Origin: Acidobacteriota bacterium
Lineage (GTDB): Bacteria; Acidobacteriota; Thermoanaerobaculia; Multivoradales; Multivoraceae
Reading direction: 5' to 3'
Assembly (NCBI GenBank): GCA_029263415.1
Contig: JAJCXN010000012.1
Location: forward strand, 92,737-156,736
Length of the DNA: 64,000 nucleotides
Below the pieces are notes generated by a model, which saw nothing but the letters and a program-made list of their open reading frames with translations, had not been told where the DNA came from and made no database searches. Of this stretch, positions 45,070 through 53,681 are shown one piece after another. How positions within the stretch are numbered: position 1 is the stretch's first letter; every line of letters begins with the position of its first letter. The position numbers and the translations under genes were made by a program.

Positions 45070-45570
45070 ATGAACGACACCCATCCAGCTACCGTTTCCC
45101 GGCGTTTCCGCATCTTCGCTCTTGACCCACTCGTGACCAACCGAGTCCGTAGGACCGGTCGAGACACATTTGGAGATCCCGTCGAGGTTCGCCAAGACAA
45201 CGATCCACATCAATGTCGAGTGTGCCTTGAGCTCACAGAACCTAACGAGCCCTACCTACTGTTTTCCCATTCGCCGTTCCAAGGACTAACCCCATATAGC
45301 GAGCGGGGTCCCCTTTTCATACATCAACGCGATTGCCTGCACTATCAAGACACGAGCTCGCTTCCACCAGAGTTCCCAAGGGACATCGTGCTGCGTGGGT
45401 ACGATTCGGCCGACGCTATCGTGGCAGCAGAACTCTCTGACGGCGATGATCTAGAAGCTCTGGTTGAGCGGTTGCTTGGCTTCTCGCGAGTGTCGTACAT
45501 CCATGCCAGAAATCGCACCTACGGTTGCTACATGTACCGTATTGAGCCTGATCAACGTTGCGACAGTTGA
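45070..45570 (+). CDS. DUF1203 family protein
   Basis: 166 residues from the ATG at 45070, chosen over an in-frame GTG-type start at 45016 because the family begins close to FRIFALDP. The sequence follows DUF1203 throughout: FRIFALDPLVTNRV, CRVCLELTEPNEPYLLFSHS, GPLFIHQRDC, VLRGYDSADAIV and YIHARNRTYGCYMYRIE. The Cys/His residues could bind a metal. Cytoplasmic; function unknown. Confidence 0.9.
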   Translation: MNDTHPATVSRRFRIFALDPLVTNRVRRTGRDTFGDPVEVRQDNDPHQCRVCLELTEPNEPYLLFSHSPFQGLTPYSERGPLFIHQRDCLHYQDTSSLPPEFPRDIVLRGYDSADAIVAAELSDGDDLEALVERLLGFSRVSYIHARNRTYGCYMYRIEPDQRCDS

Positions 45571-45657
45571 GACCACCTTCGGATGATCGACTGGTTAGGG
45601 CCGGGAAGAGGGCGCGCCCTTGTAGCCTCGCGCGGAGGAAGGTGCTATAGGTTTGGG

Positions 45658-45683
45658 CTTGAAAAATTGAGAAAAATTTCAAG
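45658..45683 (+). promoter_or_regulatory. Inverted-repeat operator before the winged-helix/CPBP operon
   Basis: Arms CTTGAAA and TTTCAAG, spaced by 12 A+T-rich bases, with an inner TT/AA match that extends the symmetry. It ends 18 bases before the ATG at 45702, in an otherwise GC-rich context. Its place fits autoregulation by the regulator just downstream. Confidence 0.6.
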
Positions 45684-45701
45684 TTCAGCTAACCTGCGAC
45701 C

Positions 45702-46286
45702 ATGGCACGGAAGCAGAAACTCACTCTCAAGTCGCGGCAACAACTCGCCGCCCTAAGGTCACCGGCGCGTCAGGAGTTGCTCGGGCACCTTGTGGTCGTC
45801 GATACCGCCAGCGTCGCCGAGCTCGCGGAACGCATGGGGCGTTCGGTGGATGGCCTCTACTACCACCTGAAGTTATTGGAGGCGGCGGGTCTGGTGAAAT
45901 GCGACGAATCGGGTAGCGGCGACGGAGGGCGTCGCTATCAAGTTGTGGCAGAGAGGTTTGCGCTGCCCAAGATCACGGATCAGGAATCCCGGCGGGCTGC
46001 AGTGAGTGCACTGGAGTCGTCGCTGAAGTTGACTCTGAAGGAGTTCTGCACAGCGCTAGCCGACACGCCACTGAAGCGAAGCGGATCGGCAAGAAACCTG
46101 TTTGGCGCGAGGATGCGAGCACGTCTCTCCAAGCAGGCGCTGGCGCAGGTGAACGCGCACCTCGACGCGATCGAGGAGCTGGTGGTCAGCGAACGGAGCA
46201 AGGGTGATCAACTCTCCGGAGAGTTTTTCAGCCTCACACTCGCTTTGGTACCGGCGCCAGTTGAGAGGAGTTCTCGCAATGAGTGA
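45702..46286 (+). CDS. ArsR-like winged-helix regulator
   Basis: 194 residues. An N-terminal basic stretch leads into a winged helix (LRSPARQELLGHLV, AELAERMGRSVDGLYYHLKL, LEAAGLVKCDESG and wing GGRRYQVV). This is the HTH_20/ArsR-like type in which YYHLKLLEAAGL is the recognition region. The C-terminal ~110 residues are helical and may bind an effector or dimerise. No metal-binding Cys pair typical of ArsR is present. The inverted repeat at 45658-45683 is the likely operator. The 3' end overlaps the CPBP protease gene by 8 bases. Confidence 0.88.
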   Translation: MARKQKLTLKSRQQLAALRSPARQELLGHLVVVDTASVAELAERMGRSVDGLYYHLKLLEAAGLVKCDESGSGDGGRRYQVVAERFALPKITDQESRRAAVSALESSLKLTLKEFCTALADTPLKRSGSARNLFGARMRARLSKQALAQVNAHLDAIEELVVSERSKGDQLSGEFFSLTLALVPAPVERSSRNE

Positions 46287-47025
46287 ACCCGCTTGGCTGG
46301 ACCATGTGCTGGCTGCCCTTTACCTGGTTGGCCTCCCCGCGCTCGTCTTGCTCAACCGAAGATCTCCAACGCGCCCTCTCCCAGAGCTGTCTTCGAGAGA
46401 CAAGGCGGTCGCGCACCTCAGCAACGGCATCGTCCTTTGCATCCTCACTCTGCCCATCTGGGGTCTTTGGTGGTGGTGCGATCGTCCTTTCTCAGATCTT
46501 GGTTTCCAGGCTTCCGAGTGGAGCGGGCTTGGGTATGCACTCGCCGCTGCTGTTGCCGTTTGGATGGTCGTCGACACCTGGTGGCAGATCGGAACTGCGG
46601 AGCGCTTGAAGCAGGCTGGTGAACGCTGGCGCCGCGATACACCGACCATGCCAGCTACACGAGTAGAGGTTCTAGGCAGCCTGCCGATGATCGTTTCAGC
46701 GGCCTTGTGCGAAGAAGTGATCTACCGCGGCTTTCTGCTCGGATATGGCAAGGCGTTGCTGGGGCCGTCGGTAGCGGCCGTGGCAGGATTCCTGGTGTTC
46801 AGTAGTGCCGTCTTCGCGCTGCTTCATCACTACCAGGGATGGGCTCGTGTGACGAAAGCTGCGTTCTTGTCCATTGGTATTGGTGGGATCTTTCTTGCAA
46901 CCCAGTCCCTCCTGCTGCCGATCACTTTGCACTTTACTTTAGATCTCGCGATGATGATCTTGAGTCCTCGTGTGATGACTGCAGGGTCACGGGCGAATTG
47001 CGAAGAGGTGGAGATCAACCTTTGA
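46279..47025 (+). CDS. CPBP family intramembrane protease
   Basis: 248 residues from the ATG at 46279, preceded by AGAGGAG; a longer frame from 46204 lies in the regulator gene. Many membrane helices surround the motifs ALCEEVIYRGFLLGYG (Glu-Glu...Arg), FALLHHYQGW (His) and LLPITLHFTLDLAM (His). These are the three CPBP/Abi catalytic blocks. Translational overlap with a winged-helix regulator suggests the regulator senses something linked to this protease. Confidence 0.9.
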   Translation: MSEPAWLDHVLAALYLVGLPALVLLNRRSPTRPLPELSSRDKAVAHLSNGIVLCILTLPIWGLWWWCDRPFSDLGFQASEWSGLGYALAAAVAVWMVVDTWWQIGTAERLKQAGERWRRDTPTMPATRVEVLGSLPMIVSAALCEEVIYRGFLLGYGKALLGPSVAAVAGFLVFSSAVFALLHHYQGWARVTKAAFLSIGIGGIFLATQSLLLPITLHFTLDLAMMILSPRVMTAGSRANCEEVEINL

Positions 47026-47530
47026 GACTGTGGGGTGAACACCGACGCGCCCAACTCACCACTACCACTAACCGGCCCTAGTCAACCCACATTGGTGGGG
47101 TTCTCGGTAGCTCTTCAATCGCTTGCTCGAGACCGACAGTGAGCCAACGCTCCACCCGATTCTTAGACTCGGCATACACCTGGACAAGATCGAGTACCAA
47201 GATGAAGAGCTCCTGTTCACTGCCGCCCTGTGTTCGTCGTCCGCCCGCGCGCCGACCTGAGCTTTGCCCCGGCCGAACCTCGCCTAGCGGATGCGGAGGC
47301 GCCCTTCTTTCATCTCACCGTGGTCTATGTCCATCGCGAGCATGTGAGTCAGTTCGAAGCGACTGTTAAGAGTGGGTAGCCCTAAACAAGAAGGCTGGAA
47401 TCAATGATGGTGTGTCTCTGAGAGCAGTGGCCCGGCAACTTTGTGCCCTGGCCATCTAGCGACCAGTTTCAAGTTCTCGAACCTCCGTCAAACGGCTTGC
47501 AGCGCCAACAACAAGAACGCCGGCGCTAGT
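47026..47530. other. Gap with a decayed gene
   Basis: 505 bases between the CPBP protease gene and the converging XRE gene. Apart from the pseudogene candidate at 47111-47379 nothing is supported. Confidence 0.5.
47111..47379 (+). pseudogene. Possible frameshifted gene remnant
   Basis: Two adjacent plus-strand frames read protein-like. From 47111 comes FNRLLETDSEPTLHPILRLG then HLDKIEYQDEELLF. From about 47225, in a second frame, comes VFVVRPRADLSFAPAEPRL, then FFHLTVVYVHREHVSQFEA and a stop at 47377-47379. One base change near 47220-47230 would join them. The last segment vaguely resembles the start of an antibiotic-biosynthesis monooxygenase-type domain. No start codon or ribosome site is evident, so a decayed gene is only a hypothesis. 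Confidence 0.35.
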
Positions 47531-48916
47531 TCAACGGTCTTGACCACCAAGGTTCCAATTCGCGTTGGGTGCGCGTTCGAATCGGTCAATCGGAAGCCAC
47601 GAATCGATTTCTTCCTGCCCGAGCAGGTGATCAAGTTTCTCGTTGTGAGCCATACTGAAGGTGTCGCTTGGGTATACCCCGAGGGGCCTAAGCCAGCGAT
47701 CAAGTGTCCAACTAATAGCCCGGCCTTCGGGATCATTGATGTCGAAGGAATACTGGCCGACACCACCCCTTCTAATACCCTTGACCGCGGGCACCGACAT
47801 GCTTAGGTCGAAGAGATCATTACGGGGGAATAGGAAATACTGCGTTTCACGGAGCTGCAGTCTTCCAAAGATTGCGTCTGGTTCCGTGGCCTGGACAAAG
47901 GGTAGTTCGAAGATCGCTAGCGACGGTCTGCCAGGTCCCTGCCCAGGATTGTTGATGCCACCAAGAAGCAGTTCGTCCCTTCCGTTGAGATTCAGGTCAG
48001 TCAAGTAGAGAGCTTCGATCCGCCCGGGATGAAGGTAGTCACCGATGAGCTGCCCACTGGTTGGGTCAATGATCAGGACCAGCGAAGGGAAGTGTGGTTG
48101 ATGTGCCAGAACTGCGACGATGAAGTCACTGCTCTCGGTCTTGAACCGCTTCAGCCAATGAGTGAAGTAGTGGTTGCCGAAGACGCGAGTGCCCATTGCG
48201 GCAACTCCTCCGAACGATTCAGCCCACCGCAAGTCCTTAGTAGAGGACAGTGCGACAATTCGTCCGGGCGCGTCTTCAGGAGTTAGCGGGTCGAAGCTGG
48301 CAACGATCTCTTTGGATCCATCGCCATCGAGATCTGTCATCAGAGGCGGAACGTGCATGATGGAAGGGCGGTCTGCTTCGTACTGCCACAGAACGTGGTC
48401 TCCTCGCACCAACCTCAACGGCTTTGTAGACCCGACTTCGTAGATCGCCTCCAGTTGGTGGGCGCCGGCCTGTTGCTGCGTGAGAAACCAGATCACGAGC
48501 AGCGCCGCGAGCAACAACAGGGCGATGGAAGGCACGAGTGGAAAGCGAAGAGGTCGCGACGCAACGTGGAGGCAATCTGCTGAGCTCCGTAGCTTGGTCA
48601 ACTCGCTCAGCTCGATGCCGGCCACTTTTGCGTACGCCTCAAGGTACTCCGGCTTGGGCTCTCGCTCTCCGCGTTCATAGCGGCTGATCATGGGTTGATC
48701 GAGCGCAGGTTCTCCTGCCAGATGGTCGTCCATCAGTTTGGCAAACCGCTCCTGCGAAACGCCGCTGCCAGCGTCCTTCCGGATCTTGAGCAATCGCTCA
48801 CCCAATTGGTTCGGGGCATCAAAGGGAGGCGGTGTTGCCTCATCCGCTGCCACTGAGCGGGTCAACTGCCGTGCCTGAAGCAAGCGTTTGACGACGCGGC
48901 CGCGTAGAGAACTCAC
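47531..48916 (-). CDS. XRE HTH - transmembrane - FG-GAP-like fusion regulator
   Basis: 461 residues from a GTG at 48916. Residues ~38-115 are a Cro/C1-type helix-turn-helix (LGERLLKIRKDAGSGVSQER, then PMISRYERGEREPKPEYLEA and YAKVAGIELSEL). One membrane helix follows (VPSIALLLLAALLVIWFLT). The ~300-residue outer part holds FG-GAP-like turns MTDLDGDGSKEIVASFD and YLTDLNLNGRDELLLGG and looks like a propeller. The design parallels CadC/ToxR but with an XRE domain. It is divergent from the kelch gene, with a short palindrome at 48927-48938 between them. Sensing of an extracytoplasmic ligand is inferred. Confidence 0.85.
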   Translation of the reverse strand: MSSLRGRVVKRLLQARQLTRSVAADEATPPPFDAPNQLGERLLKIRKDAGSGVSQERFAKLMDDHLAGEPALDQPMISRYERGEREPKPEYLEAYAKVAGIELSELTKLRSSADCLHVASRPLRFPLVPSIALLLLAALLVIWFLTQQQAGAHQLEAIYEVGSTKPLRLVRGDHVLWQYEADRPSIMHVPPLMTDLDGDGSKEIVASFDPLTPEDAPGRIVALSSTKDLRWAESFGGVAAMGTRVFGNHYFTHWLKRFKTESSDFIVAVLAHQPHFPSLVLIIDPTSGQLIGDYLHPGRIEALYLTDLNLNGRDELLLGGINNPGQGPGRPSLAIFELPFVQATEPDAIFGRLQLRETQYFLFPRNDLFDLSMSVPAVKGIRRGGVGQYSFDINDPEGRAISWTLDRWLRPLGVYPSDTFSMAHNEKLDHLLGQEEIDSWLPIDRFERAPNANWNLGGQDR

Positions 48917-48926
48917 GCGATGTTGT

Positions 48927-48938
48927 CTATGTGCATAG
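48927..48938. promoter_or_regulatory. Palindrome between the XRE and kelch genes
   Basis: CTATG-TG-CATAG, 10 bases from the XRE start, in an A+T-richer stretch. A likely operator for the XRE protein, by position. Confidence 0.4.
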
Positions 48939-49058
48939 TTATGTTCTGCATTGTCATGGCTTTCGGCCTGTCTTCTCGTGCATGGTGCCGCCCGTCGTTG
49001 GACTGAACAAGCTCATCCCGAGCCTGGGGTCCTTCGAAGGAAATGCAAAGGAGTGCAT

Positions 49059-50429
49059 ATGCGCGGTACAAGAACTCAATGGGTGGTGGTATTCACGGTC
49101 GTGGTTTTGATGGCGGCCTGGAGCCGCCCCTCGCAGGCTCAAAGCTGCCCAGGTTGCTCGGTCGAGGCTCTAGCCGATATGCCGACGGCTCGGATCGCTA
49201 TTGGTGCTGGAGTAGGGGTTGTGGATGGCCGGATTGTTGTGATCGGCGATCACGAAGGTAACCCAGGCTCAGGGAGAATCAACGAAGCTTACGATCCATC
49301 CACTGACTCGTGGACTGTGAACTCCCCGCATCCGCGGGGCGAAGGTCGGCGCAATGTTAATCAGAATGCTGTCGTGAACGGTGAGCTGTTCCTGTTCGGT
49401 GGCGCGAACATCTACAATTCGTTTCATACGCAGACTGTAGACAAGTACGACCTAGCCAACGATGTCTGGACCCTGAATGTAGCGACCTATCCAGTGCCAC
49501 TGGGGGGCGCAAGCAGTACAGTTTTTCACGACCAAGTGTTTGTGTTCGGAGGCAACGCCTACAACGGACCGGCCTATTCTAGTGCCTATCGCTTTGATCC
49601 AGTGGCAGGCACGTTTGCTCCTCTTACGCCGATGCCAACAGCAAGAATACAGGCTGCCTCGTTTGTGATCGACGATCAGATTTGGGTCGCTGGCGGCTTC
49701 GATCGGAACGGATCCACTATTACCTTTTTGCCGTCGATTGACATCTATGACCCAGCAACAGACAGCTGGTCTCAGGGCCCAAGCATGCCGGCCGCGAACT
49801 GGATGAACTGGTCGGGAGTTCTGGACAACGGCGAGATCTACGCCGTGTATTCGTCGCCCAACACCGAGGTCTACTGGTACAACCAGGCGGCTGCTGAATG
49901 GGAACTGATCTGTGCAAGCCAAGTTCCGAACTCTGGCGGGTTCGCGGTTGTTGCTCTGGAGGAACGCCTACATTTCATTGGTGGCGGCGATCCGAAAGTT
50001 GCAACCCACACGGCCATGACGCCAGGCTGTGTCTCGAGTTCTTCAGCGGAGTTCGCCTGTGTCGGCTTTCAGCCGCCACTCGCAAGCGGGCAGCTCCGCC
50101 TCCGAGGTAACCGGTCGGTGCCCTTGAAGGCGACCCTGCTAAACGAGTTCGGAGAAGAAGTGGCATTCGAGGACGTGATAGCCCCGCCCCGCGTCAAGAT
50201 CCTGTTCACTGAGAACCCAGGAGGCCCAACGATCGATGTGAGTTCTCTCGCTTCACCGTCGGGCCAGGGAAGCCCAGCTGGGGAGTTCTCCTTTGCAGAG
50301 CACTGGCACTACAACCTGTCCTCCCGCAATCTCGGGGCCTCGGGCATCTACACCGTCTCCATGGTGTCGGGGGATCCGACGGAGTACGAAGTGGTGCCGA
50401 CTTGTCGAGCGGAGCTCACACGACGATAG
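49059..50429 (+). CDS. Secreted kelch-repeat protein with PxKA/FxL-type C-terminal domain
   Basis: 456 residues from the ATG at 49059 with AAAGGAG upstream; a frame from 48951 is rejected. Signal peptide to about SQAQS. Kelch blades are visible as VVDGRIVVIGDHEGN, NEAYDPSTDSWTVNSPHP, ELFLFGGANIYNS, VFVFGGNAYNG, PTARIQAASFVIDDQIWVAGG and IYDPATDSWSQGPSMP. This predicts a ~6-blade beta-propeller. The C-terminal ~95 residues (RSVPLKATLLNEFGEEVAF ... HYNLSSRNLGASGIYTVSM) resemble the P-x-K-F/A-x-L domain found at the end of many secreted proteins. Divergent from, and plausibly controlled by, the XRE fusion regulator. Confidence 0.9.
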   Translation: MRGTRTQWVVVFTVVVLMAAWSRPSQAQSCPGCSVEALADMPTARIAIGAGVGVVDGRIVVIGDHEGNPGSGRINEAYDPSTDSWTVNSPHPRGEGRRNVNQNAVVNGELFLFGGANIYNSFHTQTVDKYDLANDVWTLNVATYPVPLGGASSTVFHDQVFVFGGNAYNGPAYSSAYRFDPVAGTFAPLTPMPTARIQAASFVIDDQIWVAGGFDRNGSTITFLPSIDIYDPATDSWSQGPSMPAANWMNWSGVLDNGEIYAVYSSPNTEVYWYNQAAAEWELICASQVPNSGGFAVVALEERLHFIGGGDPKVATHTAMTPGCVSSSSAEFACVGFQPPLASGQLRLRGNRSVPLKATLLNEFGEEVAFEDVIAPPRVKILFTENPGGPTIDVSSLASPSGQGSPAGEFSFAEHWHYNLSSRNLGASGIYTVSMVSGDPTEYEVVPTCRAELTRR

Positions 50430-50808
50430 ACGGACGTAGACTCCCCGCCTGTGGTTGACCCTTGCTATTTAGGGTTGGGTCCACAGGCGGGTTCCGGCTT
50501 GGGCCTCGTTGCGATCATCCACGCTCAGCGTGCGCAGATGCACTCCTGAAACCCAGCCACTGTTGGTTCATAGGCAGCTTGGTTTGGCAGTAGAGGGCGT
50601 TAAAGGGCGAAGGGGGAAATGCTGTGAGTCCCGCCCGTGACCCGCGAGGAAGCCCGAAGATCGCTGACGACTGAAGGTTGGGCACAGCTAGGGCATTGAG
50701 GACCAATTGAGGATCCTTTTTGCCAAACTCCCTGGGCCCACGTCCGTGGATTGGCCGTCGAGCAACTGGCAGCTGATTGGAGTCGTCAGGGTGCAACCCC
50801 GCAGCTGA
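50430..50808. other. Convergent intergenic region
   Basis: 379 bases between convergent genes. A terminator-like hairpin lies at 50444-50491. A 93-codon minus-strand frame (50515-50796) has no ribosome site or similarity. Confidence 0.6.
50444..50491. terminator. Long-stem bidirectional hairpin
   Basis: Perfect 11-bp arms CCCGCCTGTGG and CCACAGGCGGG enclose 26 bases that include further complementary GACCC/GGGTT pairs. It starts 15 bases after the kelch stop, between convergent genes. No T-tract follows. Confidence 0.6.
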
Positions 50809-52254
50809 CTAATGCCCCGCCAGCGCCGTCAGCAACCGGTGCCAGTGCTCAAGGCCAGCAAAGAAGCTCGCTACCGGAACCCGTTCATTCAGACCATGCG
50901 CGAAGATCTCGCTGGGCTCCATGAACAGGCCCATCACTCCATAAGTCGGGAGGCCAGCTCGTCGGGTCTCTTTGCCATCGGTGGCGTAGGGAGCCATGTA
51001 CGGAATGATCGGAACGTCGGGGTGAGCGGCGTGCACCGCTTGCGAAAGCGCTTCTCCAAGGTCCGATCTCAGCTCCGAAGCCGGACTGGCTAGAGGCTCG
51101 GCGAGCACTTCTATCTGGAGGGCATCGTTGTTAGCTACCTGCATCAATCGCTCCTCGATCTCGGCGACTTCAATACCGGGGAAGATGCGGCAGTTGACCG
51201 TGGCCGTCGCGCGCTGAGGCAGGGCGTTTTCTGCGTGTCCCGCACGCAGCATCGTCGCCACACAGGTCGTGCGCGTAACTCCCACCAGACCGGGCTGGTC
51301 GTAGAGAACGTCAGCCGCCTTTGTGTCATTCGGGTCTTCAGCAAAACGTCGCATGGCATCGCCAACAGGCCCCTTGGTGACCTTGGCGGACTCCGCAAAG
51401 AACTTCGTAGTGATGCCATTGGACCGCACGGGAAAGCGATACTCGCTCAACCGGCGCAGGACATCTGCAAGCTCATAGATGGCGTTGTCACTGCGCGGTG
51501 TTGAGCTGTGGCCACCGGGGTTGCGTATGGTCAGCTCAAACGTAGCGTAGGTCTTCTCGGCTGCTTGGAGAAGGTAGGAGACCGCGGCCCCGCCCTTGTC
51601 CAACTCGCCTCCTCCAGCGTCGGCGTTCAGCACGAACTCTGCGTCCGTCAGCTCGCGGTGCGTGGTGACCAATCCGCGCGTTGTGATCATGCCGGTTTCT
51701 TCATCGCCAGTGAACGCGATGATCAGGTCGCGGGTCGGCACGAAAGCCTCGGCCTTCAGCCTCAGGAACGTCGCGGTGAGCATGGTGGTGCCGAACTTGT
51801 TGTCGAGGGTGCCTCGCCCGAAGAAGTAACCGTCTTCTTCGATCAAGGTGAAGGGATCGCGCTCCCAATCTTCTGGCAGAGCATCCACGACATCCATGTG
51901 TGCCAGGAGCAGAATCGGTTTCTTGCCCGAGGAACCGTCGCCGCGGTATCGCACCACAAGGCTCGAAGTCTCCTCAGCATCGCCCTCACCCTCAGCGCCA
52001 CCCACGGCCACGGTGAACGGCAGCACGTGTACGTCATCCGCCGCGAAGCCGGCGTCTCGGAATTGACGCGCCAGGTACTCAGCGAGTTCGGGCACGTTGC
52101 CGTGGCCCGCGGCCGTTCTGAGTGAGATCGAATATCGGTAGATCTCAAGAGCCTTCTCTTGGTAGGGCTGGTCGTAAGCGGCGGCCGCGGTTTCGGCTGC
52201 GGTCGCAGAGGCGGCTAAGAAGAGCGAGAACAAAGCAAGGGATGTCTTGAGCAT
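50809..52254 (-). CDS. Secreted M20 family metallopeptidase
   Basis: 481 residues from the ATG at 52254, where a signal peptide begins (LALFSLFLAASATAAE); a frame to 52338 adds a non-signal leader. M20 motifs: LLLAHMDVVDALPEDW (His119, Asp121), GRGTLDNKFG (bridging Asp151) and TGDEETGM (Glu185 catalytic, Glu186 metal). The dimerisation lid, with NPGGHSSTPR, follows. Related to carboxypeptidase PM20D1-like and ArgE/DapE-type enzymes. It should hydrolyse peptides or N-acyl amino acids in the periplasm. Single gene. Confidence 0.95.
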   Translation of the reverse strand: MLKTSLALFSLFLAASATAAETAAAAYDQPYQEKALEIYRYSISLRTAAGHGNVPELAEYLARQFRDAGFAADDVHVLPFTVAVGGAEGEGDAEETSSLVVRYRGDGSSGKKPILLLAHMDVVDALPEDWERDPFTLIEEDGYFFGRGTLDNKFGTTMLTATFLRLKAEAFVPTRDLIIAFTGDEETGMITTRGLVTTHRELTDAEFVLNADAGGGELDKGGAAVSYLLQAAEKTYATFELTIRNPGGHSSTPRSDNAIYELADVLRRLSEYRFPVRSNGITTKFFAESAKVTKGPVGDAMRRFAEDPNDTKAADVLYDQPGLVGVTRTTCVATMLRAGHAENALPQRATATVNCRIFPGIEVAEIEERLMQVANNDALQIEVLAEPLASPASELRSDLGEALSQAVHAAHPDVPIIPYMAPYATDGKETRRAGLPTYGVMGLFMEPSEIFAHGLNERVPVASFFAGLEHWHRLLTALAGH

Positions 52255-52618
52255 GAGCGGGAGTCTCCGTGTGTCCAGTGGGACTCTGATCCTATTCTGC
52301 AGGGGGAGCAGCTTCTCGGATGAATCGCTGAGGGACACCCCCCCGGAGTTGCAGTTGCGGAGAGGTCGAGTATTCGGCGCAGCTGTCGCGATCGGAGGCG
52401 CCTATGTAGCGGCCGATCGCCTTGCTGTGGCCGTGGGCGCACAGCGACTCGTGCAAGATAGAGGTGGCCTCAGGCTGCGCTGCGAACGGCAGAACTCCAA
52501 GCGTCTCAGTCCTCGGTCCCGCTCGTGTCTCACAGAACTCTTTGCAACCAAGAAAGGGATCCATTGAGCATCGCTGCGCCAGCCCCGTGCGCGTCCCGTC
52601 GCAATGCTGTCTAGCGGC
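52255..52618. other. Intergenic region without a supported gene
   Basis: 364 bases between two minus-strand genes; it should hold the promoter of the M20 peptidase gene. Plus-strand frames here lack ribosome sites. Nothing else seen. Confidence 0.5.
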
Positions 52619-53185
52619 CTAAGGCAGGATGATCTTTGCGGTGGGGTCAACCCGATAGAGGACTTCCGCTCGATCCTCCCAAACACCGTTGCGCAACATC
52701 CGCGTTCGCACCTGCATTTGCCCGTCTGGGAGTAGTGACTGAATGGACTCCACCTTGGTGATGCCATCCTCATGCCCGTGTACGGCTTCTGCGCTCGTCA
52801 GGCTGCCGTCCTCCTGGAAACTCATGGAGCCTCGGGTGAAGAATCCAGCGGTGGTGAAGTACGTGTACACGAGCTCTTCGGCAGCGCGGTCCCACATTAC
52901 GATCGTCTCTCCGCCGTACGCTCCGTCGGCCACCGAGTGGGTCATGCGGATCGCTTGACCGCCGAGGATCCGTTCCCAACGAGCGACGTCGCGGGTGCCC
53001 TTTTCCGGGTTGACGATGGCGACCCATGTCTTGTCTAGGTAAGGTTCAAACTGGGTGAGCTGACGATGGGGCGCTGCAGCGGTGACCGGTTGAGCCCAAA
53101 CTAGGAGGCTGACGAGGGCCAGCCCGAGGTGCCGTGTTCGGCATCGGTGGGACGGAGTGGCTGGCCGGGGATGATTGTCATTCAC
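52619..53185 (-). CDS. Secreted lipocalin-like (DUF1579-type) protein
   Basis: 188 residues with a signal peptide (LGLALVSLLVWAQPVTAA). The mature domain reads LTQFEPYLDKTWVAIVNPEK, RWERILGGQAIRMTHSV, GAYGGETIVMWDRAAEELVY and TYFTTAGFFTRGSMSF, a small beta-barrel pattern of the DUF1579/lipocalin-like kind. No catalytic residues are visible. Function unknown; transport or binding of a small hydrophobic ligand is the family inference. Confidence 0.75.
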   Translation of the reverse strand: MNDNHPRPATPSHRCRTRHLGLALVSLLVWAQPVTAAAPHRQLTQFEPYLDKTWVAIVNPEKGTRDVARWERILGGQAIRMTHSVADGAYGGETIVMWDRAAEELVYTYFTTAGFFTRGSMSFQEDGSLTSAEAVHGHEDGITKVESIQSLLPDGQMQVRTRMLRNGVWEDRAEVLYRVDPTAKIILP

Positions 53186-53681
53186 AGTGGCTACGCTACC
53201 AGCGCTTTAGCGTGTAGGCCCCTTGGATGGCGCGACTTCTTAGGGCTCTAGGTCATGTTCGGAACCGGTCAGAAACCGCGCCGTCACACCTCGATGGACA
53301 CCTGACCGAGCAGGCTCTAAGAGACCTCGAGCAGTAACGATTCCAACGGTCGTAATGCGAGCAGATGGATCGCGCCTTGAAGCAGCCAACGCAGCCAACG
53401 CAAACGAAACGACGGCAATCCGGTCGCGGCCCCAACAACCAAACGCTCCTTGGAGTCCAGACAGGTATGCCCTCCGCGTGGACTACTCAAAAACTCGGAG
53501 CACTATCTCCAGACCTGCCGGCGGTGGACTTTGCTAGTCATGAGTCCCCGCCGGTTCTTTAAATCTCGCGATCCGTTTCGGAATGCCAGAGCTTGCCGTG
53601 CCACATGGTCCGTTGCGGGCCTCCCCACAACAAGAGGGGCGGCCGCAGGCCGCCCCAAGCACCTGAACTAGGTACCGGTAA
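53186..53681. other. Gap upstream of a minus-strand gene, with a terminator
   Basis: 496 bases. It contains a 9-bp unit (GCAGCCAAC) in two copies at 53382-53399 and the strong hairpin at 53636-53656. No supported gene. Confidence 0.6.
53636..53656 (-). terminator. Intrinsic terminator of the DGFESG-tailed protein gene
   Basis: A perfect 9-bp stem, GGGGCGGCC and GGCCGCCCC, with loop GCA lies 25 bases after the stop of the minus-strand gene. Reading on in that direction the stem is followed by a T-rich TCTTGTTGT. This is the best intrinsic terminator in the window. Confidence 0.8.

Noticed and set aside
50515..50796. 93-codon minus-strand frame before the M20 peptidase
   Set aside because: No ribosome site, composition or similarity to support it; it lies in a convergent gap.
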